The position numbers and the translations under genes were made by a program. Below the pieces are notes generated by a model. It made no database searches and was not told where the DNA came from. It saw nothing but the letters and a program-made list of their open reading frames with translations. This document shows positions 34,890-57,900 of a stretch of DNA of 64,000 nt, piece by piece. The DNA lies in NCBI GenBank assembly GCA_902729315.2, contig LR746276.1:3330169-3394168 (forward strand), read 5' to 3'. Within the stretch, counting starts at the first letter, position 1. Each line of letters begins with the position of its first letter. Source of the stretch: Spirodela intermedia (lineage: Eukaryota; Streptophyta; Magnoliopsida; Alismatales; Araceae).

Positions 34890-36441
34890 CTTTCTCTATC
34901 CATCCTACCTATTTCCCCATCTATTAATATAAAAATGAATATATTCGAAAGTATAACTAATGGAAAGAGAAATAACGAAAACTGAAGAAATGGAAATGTG
35001 TACCGCATGAAATGTTCCATATGGTTTAGGTTTCATAGAGTCCAGCTCAGCCAAATTGTCTTCGAAAGTTCTTTGATCAGGTAAGATGGTTTCTGCTGCA
35101 TCTCTTATAATGGCCTCTCTCTTCATTTCCATGATTTTCCTTTCTGCTTGGGTGTGGGTCTGAGGAAACAAAGTAAGGCATCACTGACACGCCAAAAATT
35201 CAAAGAAATGTCAAAGTAAATGCCGAAGTAGGAAAGAAGAATCTGTCCTTTTTCAGGGCTACTGACCAAAGACCTCAAGTTATGGACAGTTTTTGGTTTG
35301 GAAATCCAAAATTTAAGCAAATGGCATTATCAAGTTATAGGGTTTTTCTGCCAGTACTGATGACGAGAAAGACAATGATGACAGAAAAGTAAATGATAAG
35401 AAACCTCAAAATGACAGTCCAATGACAACGAAATCAATACACTTGAAATTCGACTGGTCATCGGGATAACTAGAAAATTCAGGTTTTAGCTCAGAAGACA
35501 GCCTAAAGTTAACAATGCTTACAAGAAGCACATTGCTCCATTATTTAGAAGGCGTTCTGGTTTCAACGCACCTGCATTCTTGTCACAAGTACCCATATTG
35601 GATTCGTCAGCAAAACATTTAAAGATCTGCACAGTAGAACACTGCAACGTGAATGAAATGTTCTATAATATGTGAATCTATAAACTTACAATGAAAAACT
35701 ATTATCATCCTGTCACCAGCAGTGCATAGGCATGAGTAAAATAAAGAAACAGGGAAAATATTACGGAAATAAGTACTTCGGCTGTGTTGTGTTTACCCAG
35801 CAATGGCTGCAACAATGAGCCAGGATAACATTCCAACAGTCCCATCACCCCGCCCCTTTATCTTGCGGGCAGCAGCAATGGCCTCCGCCCTGTTCTTGAA
35901 GACCTGATAAAAGTAATAGTAGATCCCCTGCAACGATAGGGCGTATAGAAGTTAGTAGACGAAATGCGACAGATAACTCATACGAAAATAGAAGGAAATC
36001 ATGACAACACCTGAGATGCGGCAGTGCCAACCAGAGAGGGCTTCAGACCGCTGTAGAGACCTCCCCAGCCTTCGGTCCGTATCACCTGGAGAACCTGGGC
36101 AAGACTCCCCGCCGTGGCTCTCGTCGGCCGACCACCTCCGGCATCAACATCAGCGTTTCCCCTCCCACCAGGATAATCGCCCATATTTTCCGTCTTCTTC
36201 CTCCTGGACATCCTCTCAGTCTGTTGTCGAGTGTTCACCTGTAGCGCGGGAGAGAGAGCATGGCTAACCAACCAATTGATGGATGATGAAGCTAATGAAT
36301 AAGAGAGGAGGAACGCCTGCCGCCTCAAGGTATTCGAAGGTTACTCACCGTCTGCAGAGGATAGGTGACGATCTGGGCGATGATTCCTCCTCCAGCACCC
36401 GCCAGGCCATTCGCAACAGAGTTCGACGCCGACGACGTCAT
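28090..36441 (-). CDS. PXN: Peroxisomal NAD carrier of the mitochondrial carrier family (PXN/PMP38 type), 10 exons
   Basis: Exons in transcript order: 36441-36349, 36238-36011, 35927-35797, 35626-35572, 35159-35004, 32191-32123, 32046-31945, 31793-31725, 31062-31008, 28292-28090. All borders are GT-AG and phases agree, giving about 386 residues (Arabidopsis PXN is about 331). Three carrier repeats are visible. Repeat 1 has GLAGAGGGIIAQIVTYPLQT then VNTRQQ, repeat 2 NPIWVLVTRMQ, and repeat 3 TYPLLVVKSRLQAKQ. The usual acidic residue of PX(D/E)XX(K/R) is replaced in each, as in PXN and its relatives. The stretches GFWKGIIPTLIM, NPSIQFMIYET and FYKGMSTKIVQSVFAAALLF are near-identical to remembered PXN. 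PXN imports NAD into peroxisomes in exchange for AMP/ADP; this is inferred by homology. Extra length comes from longer loops in exons 2 and 5. It is head to head with AUG6. Confidence 0.93.
31264..31640 (-). repeat. Possible LTR-like insertion in PXN intron 8
   Basis: On the minus strand a TATAAATA box (about 31349-31356) is followed by CAGACCTCTG. Short repeats 'gacactaagacagtcatgtgagtcactaagtcagtcacgtgac' lie at 31408-31450. Composition differs from the surrounding intron. No primer-binding or polypurine site was confirmed, so the call is weak. Confidence 0.3.
34100..34200 (+). mobile_element. Possible 3' end of an LTR retroelement (polypurine tract plus LTR start) in PXN intron 5
   Basis: The sequence TATGGGGGAGCGTTAGGATTG near 34112-34132 resembles the polypurine tract and LTR start of plant copia elements (GGGGGAGAT|TGTTAGGAT). 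A TGGTATCAAGC string lies just upstream. No pol domain is readable in the upstream 33.2-34.1 kb, although that CT-rich segment is foreign-looking. Confidence 0.3.
34731..34888. repeat. Compound microsatellite: CT-rich, C-run, (CT)n, (CA)n
   Basis: Pyrimidine-rich sequence with a run of about 11 C near 34765 passes into (CT)n near 34800 and then (CA)n from about 34816 to 34887, with one interruption (acaaacac). It lies in the 2.8 kb intron 5 of the PXN-type gene. The cysteine/valine-rich frames it creates are not genes. Confidence 0.95.
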
Positions 36442-37177
36442 CGCCGCTGCCGCGAGTGTCCCTCCTCGCAGGCCTCCTCCTCTCCCACCAGAAGTGAGAC
36501 AGTGACCGGAAGTACTTCACTCTGGAGCACCTCTTTCACGCGAAGTCCTCCCCCTCGTCGCCCTCCGTCGCCTTCCGTCGCCCTCACACCCCACTGCGAA
36601 GAAGAAAGACCTTCAGAAGATAACCGTCGACGACCGAGGGGACAAGGCAGGAGAGGCTGCCAAAGCGCCAGGAGGAGAAGCTCCGGTGAGAGAGAGGAGT
36701 AAACTTGTGGCGCCAAATGTAAACCGAACCCTCTCAGCCACATGGAGCTCGTATCATTACGATAATTACTTAAATACCCGGCGTCAGGATGAGAGAGAGA
36801 CAGAGAGGCGCACGTGCTTGCGAAATTAATGGTAAAAAATATATTTACGTTGGTCCTCATCGAGCATCACCTCCACGTGACAACATTTGGCCTTCCGGCA
36901 GCGGAATTCAAACATCGAACCAGACCAAATTCGTCGAGTGGGGGGAGAAAAGAGAGAGTCCGCCAATTCCCGTAGTGTTGGGCAACCACCCCATCTCCGC
37001 CGGTCGCTCCCTACCTCACCGACGAACCATCTCTCCATCCTTCCGCCCCCCTTCCGGTCGCGTCCGACGTCCGGATTAAGAGCTGCCGGCATCTGGATGA
37101 GGCTCTGGCCGGAGAGAGGGAGATAGGTGCAGCCTGTTCGTGACTTGTCGTTGGTGGGGGAGGATCGTGGCCTGTGA
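36442..37177. promoter_or_regulatory. Shared head-to-head promoter region of PXN (-) and AUG6 (+)
   Basis: The two start codons are separated by 736 bp, so both promoters must lie here unless there is a distant leader exon. Two perfect G-boxes (CACGTG) occur at 36811-36816 and 36874-36879. GCGCCAAA at 36710-36717 is the reverse complement of the E2F consensus TTTGGCGC, and E2F control would fit AUG6, a mitotic gene. No clear TATA box was seen. Open frames at 36283-36702, 36438-36860 and 36789-37226 are due to GC-rich composition. Confidence 0.55.
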
Positions 37178-50002
<12,825 letters not shown>

Positions 50003-52190
50003 GCATCCATGAGGATCAACTTGCCTCAGGTCCTCAAGTTGCCCATCACTTGTGCCCAAGTTAATTCTGGGCTGTCGCTACCAACTTGGCTACTGATTTA
50101 GTGAGTCTCTGAATCAGTCAGTAACTAACACCTGCGGATTCAGTTTCTCTCTCCTCACACGGAAGCCCGAAGTGTACTGAATTCCCCGCCCCCTCTACAG
50201 ACGGTTGGTGTACCCCACCTCTCTTGTTGTCAGAACAGAATTCTATTGTGGAGCTGCTACTTGAAATCAGAGTGTGGCTCATCCCGGTCCGGTCCCCCGA
50301 GAGATCAGATGGCGCGTGCAATGCCTGCGACGGAAATTGATGAGGCAACCAGGTTATTATGATCCCTTGTACCATTGGCCCGGAATCGTCGACAGAAACA
50401 ATGGCATGCTTTCTGGATGAGAACCCACTGACATGAACGGGCATTGATCGATCATCGATGACTCTCTCCATGGACGGTTGTTCACTGCTTTCCAAGAATG
50501 CCGCACAAGTATGAGCCCGTTTTAGCATCTTTTTGAGGTTGAAATAAGCCTTCTCATTTATCTTGGTAGTAGAATTCATACGATCGATGACGTGGGTTCA
50601 ACATGAATAGCATGAGTTCATCCGAAACTACTTGGATCCGCAGTTAGCTCTACAGGATTTACTTGCAAAAGTCGGATTGGGTTCAAGCATAGAGTGATGT
50701 CTTGGCCCTAACTCACCCAACTCCCTCACTGGAGCTTTGTGTGAGCATCTAATCCTTGAGCGTCCCCAGGTGTTCTGTGTTTGATACTCATTTAAATGGA
50801 TTACTAAGTAACCTGATCCTTCAGATCACAATTCCAAGAGTCCGTCCGGATCCCCATTCTTTATTACGCCCTATTTTTTTTCTTTCTTTCTCGTGGTTTA
50901 TTAATGGGTGGCCGCCAGTTTGGGAAAATTAGGAAGTTTGAGACAGAGGGAGAGCCGTCTTGATGTGGTGGGTGGTTCTTGGAGAATAATGCCTCTTAAA
51001 GGGCGGCGTCTGTGGGCGGTATTCGAGGGCTCCGCCTGCAGATTTTTACATTCTCTTTCTCGCTCCTACTATCAGGCAGTCCCTTATGACCCCGAGGAAG
51101 ACTCTTCATCCTCCACGAAGAAGCAAAGGAAGCCTCTTCCTCACTCCATTCCTTCCCGGTCCCATCAAGTCTACCCTTCCTCGTTGCACAGGTAGGGGAG
51201 GAGTGAGGCTTAAGAAAGAGGAGCAGAGCGAGAGCGAGAGAGAGAGAGACGGTGGGACATGGCTCTCGGAGGGTCGTCCGTCTTTCTCAGAGTCTCTTGG
51301 GGCGAGGGAGAAAATGCAGGCGCCTCCTCATCAGGTTCATATCGCTAACATCGTCGCCGCCGCAACCAAGAAATGACGGCAACCTTCCTCCTCCGTCTAG
51401 GTTTAGATCTCCAAAAGTAGAGCGTTGACCGATCCAGTGTAGAAACAAGTAGAGCTTTTCGGCGATACCTGGCGTCTTGCCTTAACCTTTGACTTAGCTC
51501 ACATACTAAACGAGCTTCTCAAATTTCTGTCTTCTCCGAATTATATATGTTAACCGTTTTCTGCTTCTGTCCATGCATAAATGTGGCTGCACTTAATCAA
51601 AAGATGAAAAGACAACTAATGGGATGATTGCTCCTCCAATATCCAGGATTCGGCTGCTCCACCGAGGGGCGGCGCTCCACCGCCAGTGGGCGGCGACCTC
51701 TCCGGCGGACGGTCGCCGTCGACTTCCGGGTGATGATCGCCGCCGATCTGGGTTAACCCATCTCCGATGCATTGCTCCCTCGAGGATAAGAATTTCATCC
51801 CTTGATCTTCGTGAAAGTCCTTCCGGCAGGTTTCGCCCGGTATAAACTACGCGGGGGTCACGAAGAGGTCCTGCCATGGGGCTGCTCCCTGCTCCGACCC
51901 TCCTGTATGCTGTGAACACTAACTCATTTCGGGAAATACGGTGAAGGAGGTCGACGACGACGAGGGACCTCCCCGCCGCCAGCGACTTTCTGCCCTTGGA
52001 TGCTGAGGCCCTAGCCTCAACGAGGTATCCACGTGGACCAAGAACCCGGATCCGATCGCAGAAGGTAATCGGGTATACGGAGCCTGTGAAACAACCGAAC
52101 GGTCGGTGACGGCCGAGGACGACAACCGTTAAGATCCGCTTAACGATTAGCAGGGGCTGGTCGGGCCGTTAAGTGACCACGAAGATTCGG
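50003..52190. other. Region after AUG6: 3' UTR and GC-rich sequence of unknown origin
   Basis: The AUG6 3' UTR should occupy the first few hundred bases. A minus-strand open frame at 50579-50118 (153 codons, MNSTTKINEKAYFNLKKM at the start) lies there; I do not recognise it. Between 50880 and 51380 is a GC-rich stretch with a 95-codon plus-strand frame beginning MAASLGKLGSLRQRESRL, resembling a gene 5' end but with no identifiable product. Positions 51600-52130 are GC-rich with overlapping frames on both strands and no product I can name. Confidence 0.35.
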
Positions 52191-52197
52191 ACAGAAT

Positions 52198-52288
52198 GAC
52201 CCGGCAGAGACTCTTGCGAGAGTTCTGTGTTCTACCTTCCTGTATTCCCCTTTCCCTCCTCCCGCTCTTCGGAGTCGAGGATCCTCTG
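52198..52288 (+). repeat. Truncated direct copy of the inverted-repeat arm
   Basis: The segment from GACCCGGCAGAGACTCTTGC through GGAGTCGAGGATCCTCTGG matches 52786-52885 in the same orientation with a few substitutions and a small deletion. It lacks the distal half of that arm. Confidence 0.8.
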
Positions 52289-52390
52289 GAGTGATTCTAG
52301 TGGCATGGTGATAGCACTGAGTTGCTGGTTCGTCGTTATTTGTTCCTGCTTGACGTCTTCCAGTTGGCGCTTGAACTCAGCCTGTTTGTT

Positions 52391-52507
52391 TCAGAGGGCG
52401 TCTCTGTTAGCCTTGGCAGCCATGAACTGTTGTTGTTGCTCTAGGCAAGATTCCTTGAATTCTTTCTCCATGAATTCGAGCCGGTTGTCCTGAGACTTGG
52501 GCGGCAT
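52391..52507 (-). pseudogene. Start of a gypsy-type gag frame, stopped after 38 codons
   Basis: The minus-strand ATG at 52507 opens MPPKSQDNRLEFMEKEFKES and reaches a stop at 52391. Short basic-acidic starts of the MPPK type are usual for plant gypsy gag. On the same strand TGATACCAGAGC (52525-52536) matches 10 of 12 bases of the canonical primer-binding site. Two bases before it the putative LTR ends in CA. The frame is therefore most likely the 5' end of a decayed retroelement. Confidence 0.45.
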
Positions 52508-52538
52508 GGTGGAGGACCAACTGTGCTCTGGTATCAGT

Positions 52539-52998
52539 TGATAGGTGCCCCAGATGAGACGGCCGACACTCGAACCCCAGGTGGGCTTTGGCTGGCCGGA
52601 AACGGAGAGACAGAAGCTAGAATTACTGAAGTAAGAGTATGGGCTACGGAGAGGATCCTCGACTCCGAAGAGCGGGAGTAGCTTAAGAGGGAAAGGGGAA
52701 TACAAGAAGGTAGAACACAAAGAAGAGAAGGAACAGGGAAGAAAAAAGGAAGAAGAACCCCGGAGACCCGCCATCTCGAAGAGGCGACCCAGCAGAGACT
52801 CTTGAGAGAGTTCTTTGTGTTCTACCTTCTTGTATTCCCCCTTCCCTCCTAAGCTACTCCCACTCTCTTCGGAGTCGAGGATCTTCTCTCTATAGCCCAT
52901 ACTCTTACTTCGGTAATTCCAGCTTCTGTCTCTGTTCCCGGCTAGCCAAAGCCCACCTGGGGTTCGAGTGTAGGCCGTCTCATCTGGGGCGCCTATCA
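52539..52998. repeat. Inverted repeat of about 190 bp arms: two opposed LTR ends
   Basis: The left arm (52539-52725) is the reverse complement, with few mismatches, of the right arm (about 52808-52998), separated by roughly 80 bp. Shared blocks include GGGGC.CCTATCA, CACCTGGGGTTCGAGTGT, TACTTC.GTAATTC.AGCTTCTGTCTC, TCTTCGGAGTCGAGGATC and TTTGTGTTCTACCTTCTTGTATTCCCC. The left arm, read on the minus strand, ends in CA next to a primer-binding-like site and gag start. The arms therefore look like the 3' parts of two LTRs in opposite orientation. A transcript through this would fold into a long hairpin. Confidence 0.85.
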
Positions 52999-53344
52999 GG
53001 CCACAGGGTAGCTTCGTCTCTCTCACTAGACTACTGGTTCTCTCTTTCTTTTAATAGACAGCAAAAGTACACTGCTGGTTCTCACTAGACTGTTGTGTGT
53101 GGAGGGTGCGGTTTCGCTGTAAAAGCAGCGGTCGCAAGTTTTTCCTCCTCTGGCCTGACCAGACTCGGTGCCCGGCGGCGGCGAGGGCCCACTGATGGGC
53201 CCTTTGCGTCGACTGTAGACCACCCGGAAGAAGATGCAGATTCTACACTGGCTGAGGGCTTGCCGGCATCCCTCGAGCCGACCTTCGTTCCGATGCCGCC
53301 GGAGTAATTTGTCCGTGCCATCCTCCGCAAGAACAGGGTGATGC

Positions 53345-53821
53345 GCCCCCGCCATCTCCTCTGCTGGTGTTGTCTGTGTTAGATCTGAATGATCTTGTGT
53401 TGATGTAGGTGGAGAATGATAAAACATAATGAGAATGAATTGAAACCATACCTGAATCCATGAAGGCGCAAATACGAGGATGGCCTTTTGGATCAGCACA
53501 GGAGAGTTGTCCAATGACTTGCTCTAGAGAGATGGAATGCTCTAAGAGTGACTCACGTATGTGTGACCTAAGGACCATGACCTCCTATTTATAGATAAGA
53601 GGTGGTTAACCTCTTAGTGTCTTTTTTTAATTTAGCCTATCATAAAATTAGAATAAGACCTGATCTCTATACATTTTTATATTTATACTTATACTTACGA
53701 GAGATGTCATAATCTTAAATGCTTAAACTCCAACGAATCACTTTAAGTATGATTAATCAATGATAACCCCATAATATATAATTCATATATATCATTGTCC
53801 ACATTGAGATTAATTCTAACA
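53345..53821 (-). repeat. LTR-like segment with TATA box, minus orientation
   Basis: Read on the minus strand, the segment starts TGTTAGAATTAATCTC at 53821 and is AT-rich. It has a TATA box TCTATAAATAGG at about 53598-53587 and a leader with GAGTCACTCTTAGAGC, and may end in ACAACA near 53367. TGTTAGAAT starts and CTATAAATAGG boxes are typical of plant copia-type LTRs. No second LTR and no pol were seen, so it may be a solo LTR or a promoter captured from one. Confidence 0.4.
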
Positions 53822-53872
53822 GTCTGATGATGATCTTTTGAATATCTCTCTCTCTCTCTCTCTCTCTCGTAA

Positions 53873-54160
53873 AGGCATCGGATGAGAGCGGACCTGGTAG
53901 GACAATCTGTTCAGAGGCGGAAGGAGGGACGTTGTCTTCGAATGCGGAGGAGGAGATGTATGGGATGATGGGTCTGCAGGTCGGAGAACCCCGACGAGAG
54001 GGCCCTGGCAGTCGAGGTAGACCTGGTGGTGCTGGCGTCCAACATGAGCTCCACGGGGGCTGTCTGCCAGACCTTCAGCTCGCCGTGGTCTGACGGCCCC
54101 GCCGAGGCCGAGCACGGCGCGCCGTCCTGCCATTACACCACGGCGCCGCCGCAGCTCAAC
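53873..54160 (+). pseudogene. CNOT2 (NOT2/VIP2-type) C-terminal domain fragment with a frameshift
   Basis: Plus-strand translation gives EEEMYGMMGL (about 53946-53976). After a shift of frame and loss of a few codons comes PDERALAVEVDLVVLASNMS (from about 53986), then VCQTFSSPWSDGPAEAEHG and CHYTTAPPQLN. This follows the order of the conserved NOT2 segment of the CCR4-NOT deadenylase subunit (YG.LGLL..IRM.DPDLTSLALG, then a TFGSPWSDEPAKG-like part and the ..C.Y...PP.L part). At 54161 a GTGCGT could be a donor, and a short PFFTST piece after GCAG at about 54284 could continue it. The rest of the domain is absent. It is probably a captured or decayed gene fragment. Confidence 0.6.
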
Positions 54161-54908
54161 GTGCGTGAGCTACTCCTCTTCCTTCCCCTCCTCCTCTGCC
54201 GACTTTGCGCTCTGACTGGGTTCCCCCATTCTTCTTCTTCTTTGTCTTGGCGATGGCGGGCGGCGGTGCGGTGCAGCCGTTCTTCACTTCTACAGGTAAA
54301 CTGGAAGAGAGAGAGAGTGAGAGAGACGGGTGTCGAATTTCCAGGGAAAGTGACCCCCCTTTCTTCCTGATCGGTGCTCGAGAGGGTGGTTCCACCACGA
54401 GGGAAGCAGCTCTGGTTCAGGAGGGTTCGAGATGCGCATCCAGATTGGGGAGGCCCAGCCGGCCTCCGCCATTGCTTCGGCCCCTCCTGGCACATTCTCA
54501 TTGTCCCCACCTCTCCGGCCCCATTGATCGTCTTCCCCATTCATTCTCTCTCTAGAAGCTCATGCTGCTGCTGCTTCTGCTGCCGCAGGAAGATCCTGAG
54601 GGCGAGAAGTCGGAGCCTGCTCCACTGGATAGCCCCCGCATTTGACGATCCACTGGAGAGAGAAAGAGAGAGATAGAGACTCGAAGATGACGTCAAATTA
54701 GACCATCCCAGCTCCTCTCTCTACACACAACATGGCGTCACCCAGATGACCGACCTGCCTACTACCTACGTAACGGGAGGGAGAGAGAGAGAGAGGTAGG
54801 GGTTTGGTGCAATGACTTTCAAAGCCACCAAAAAACTGAGTGTGAGAGGGAGAGAGAGCAGACTGACTGGCGAGTACCACAGAGATACGCCGAGGAACAA
54901 GGCCGCTG
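54161..54908. other. GC-rich interval with GA/CT repeats, 3' of the At1g76660-like gene
   Basis: Purine and pyrimidine repeats (gagagagag near 54308, 54660 and 54780) and a CTG/CTT cluster near 54560 dominate. Many overlapping open frames on both strands reflect composition. The part near 54909 should be the 3' UTR of the minus-strand gene. Confidence 0.4.
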
Positions 54909-57900
54909 CTACTTTCGCCGGGACGCAGCAGCGCCGCCGAGGGTTTCCCTCGCGCTGCTCGATCTCCTGTAGTCCACCTCTGCGTCGGAGACCGACGTCA
55001 CCATGCGGAAGCTCCTGCTCGCCCTCTTTCCCCACGCCGCAGAGCCCGACTCGTCGTCGGTCGCCGCGCGGGCGAGGCCCTCCGCCGGAGCCTCGCCGGA
55101 GTGGTGGCGCCCTTGCTGCGGCAGCCCTGAGCCACAAAAAACGAGGTGACGACGACGATGAAGCCGGCTCCCGCCCAAAAGGGGAAGAACCTCAAGGCCA
55201 TGGATGGAGTGAGGAGCAGTTTACCTGTCCGCTTGGGATCGCAGGGTGCCCTGAGATCGGAGGATTGGGGATCCGGCCGATCTGACGATCTCACCGCGTC
55301 CGGCGACCTTCCGGCAGTGATCTTCGCCGGCTCCGGAGCCATGGAGAAGGAGTCGTCGGCGGCGACGTCGGAGATCTCTACGTAGTTCTGCGTGATGATG
55401 AGCTCGTCAGCGCTGAAGCCGAACGACGCTCTGTAGGCTTCAATCTCCTCCTCCTGCTTGCAGGCCTTGCTGTGCCTGTGTCCTCCTCCGCTGCCGCCGC
55501 CGCTGCTGTAGACGTCGGCCTCCCTGGAGACGCTGAGCCTTGCCGCAGAGTGAGGTTGATAAGAGGGATGCTGGGCCTGGTCGAGGTAGAATTGGGCGGA
55601 GGAGGCCGCGCAGAAGAGGCCGGAGTCCGGCGACATCATGAAGTTGCGGTGGCCGAAGAGCCTCGACGACTGGCACCCGTAGAAGGGGGAGGCGCCGCTG
55701 GAGGACGACGACTGGGTCGGCACCTCGCGCTCCGGGAAGGGCGAGGACAGGCCGGTGCGCGGGGTGGCCGACGCCGGCGAGATCAGGCTGCTAGAGGGGC
55801 TCCCCGGGTAGAGAGGATACGTCGCCTGGAGGTCGCTGCCGGCAGCGCCCTTGCCGGCGGCGGCGAGGGAGGAGGAGAGGAACCTGGCGTAGGGCACGTC
55901 CGGGGAGGAGGGGGTGGTGAGATGGGCGAGCTCCGGCGGCGGGGTCAGAGGGGCGGTGGATGGCTCGGTGGTGAAGGTGGAAAAGACAGGGGGGGACACG
56001 AGCTGGGTCTCGTGGGCGTAGGGGCCGGTGGCGAACATGGTGGCGGAGGGGCCGCCGCCGGGAGAGCTGCCGGAGATGGACAGGAAGCAGCTGGGCGACT
56101 GAGCGGTGGAAGGGACGGCGGAGTGGGTGAACGAGGCCGGAGACGAGGGTGGGGCGAGGAGAGAAGGGGCGATCGCCGCCGTCTGGATGGACGGGGCGGG
56201 TGCTTGGGGTCCATTTCCGCGGTTCCGGGGCCCGTTCCCCTCCACGACGCGAGTCGATGATGGAACCACGCGCTTGGCTCTTCCCTGCGATCCGAAGCAA
56301 GACAAACCGCCAAAGCAGCCTCCCCATCGGCGACGCTGCCAAAAGTCAACGGAGATGCGGAGTCAAAGGTGATGATAAATAATATCTAGAAAAGATTACG
56401 ACGAAATGTGCTTGTTTGGATGAGCCGCATGCCGCCAGAAAGTCAAAACGCATGTCGAGCATGGTAAAATGAAGCAAGTATATATATATACCCCTGAAGA
56501 TCAATGCGGAGACGGAAGAAGGCCAGTCTCGTGGAAAATTGTAGTTCCCTGTGGGAGTAGATATTTGTAGTAGTTCATCCAAGAAGGTTTTTTTTTAAAG
56601 TATTTTTAAAAAAAATCCATATTCTTCGGCCGGTCTTTCCACTATTGGAGGTGCGGACATCTGAGAAACAATGGCTGTGATGGGAAAAATAGGAACTGGG
56701 TGAGGGAGTATTAATCCTCCACTCCCCCATGAATCAGTATGTATGCATACCCATGAATCCAGCGTCATCAAAATTCGGCCCCTTCTTCCTAGATCACACT
56801 TTCAACCCAAATCAGGATGACTCAAAGGTCATACATAAGCACTCAGTTGCAATGCCAGCTTCAGTTCTAAAACCAAGAAGCATTTCAGAGTAGTCTTCCA
56901 CACCTTCAATCAAATAACGCGCCTGTTCTGCGCTCTGTGCGGACACACCTGATTGATGTGATATACATCATTTTTATCACTGTTTTCGACAGTAAATACG
57001 CAACAGATCAGGCAAAAGGACTAAGCTCATTTGTTCATCCCAGTTCAACCACTACGCCCTTTACCGTTAGTAGCAAACTGTTAAAGTTCACCATTAGGAG
57101 GGGAGCCAGGCAGCAAGGTATCTCGGGCCTGCCAATGGCACTGGCTTATTATAACTATAATAATCCTAACGACAGGTATCCACCATGTCTGCTTATTGAT
57201 GTGTGCATATCATGAACAGATTTTTGTGGAACCCTGTGAAAACCCGGTGAGGAATGTCATCAACCAAACAGTTGTCAGCATCTCATAGCTAAAGCACAAG
57301 GATCATAACACCTCGAATTAGATTCGTTGATTCTTCCACATATATCTGTTCGTCCTATCCAACAGCTCAGAAAATTGCCCTACTTCAGTGGATGCAAGCA
57401 AGAATGAGATGCTAGATATTGAGCAATGTCCCACATTTTGCTACAGGCAATACCAATGATTCCTCTTAATAAAAACTACGCCAGAAACAACGAATCATAT
57501 TTTCCGGATCCCAAACAAAGCAACACAAGGAAATAAAATGCAGAACCAGAGAAGAATTCCTTCAACTGTTCATTCATTTCTCAGATGGGGAAAATAGCTT
57601 GTAGATAAAATCCCGGGTACGTGTTTAAAACAACGTGACCATTTGAATCTCCCCACCAGCATAATAATTATGCTTTCAAGGATGAGAGAAGATAGGACAA
57701 CTCCCTCACGACCGTATCAACCTTCACATGGCAGAGACGTCACATCAAAGAAACTTGAGATTATGAAAACAACACAGACCAAGTAGCATTTCTCATGTGA
57801 ACTTTCGCATTATGGGAAAGAAAAAATATGGAAGTCAGGCGGACGGACAGAAGAACGCGAAATCAGTTTTAACGAGAGCCAAAGAAAACTAGAGCGGCCG

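Noticed and set aside
34689-35020. Cysteine/valine-repeat frames
   Set aside because: They are translations of the (CA)n microsatellite.
50118-50579. Minus-strand 153-codon frame after AUG6
   Set aside because: It lies antisense to the expected AUG6 3' UTR and has no recognised motif or splice context.
52915-52985. GGTTCGAG resembling a tRNA T-arm or pol III box B
   Set aside because: No matching box A at proper distance and no cloverleaf. It is part of the LTR-end inverted repeat.
55440-56342. Plus-strand 262-codon frame and other minus frames within 55440-56350
   Set aside because: Shadows of the At1g76660-like exon 2. Only the frame with GPYAHETQLVSPPVF is conserved.
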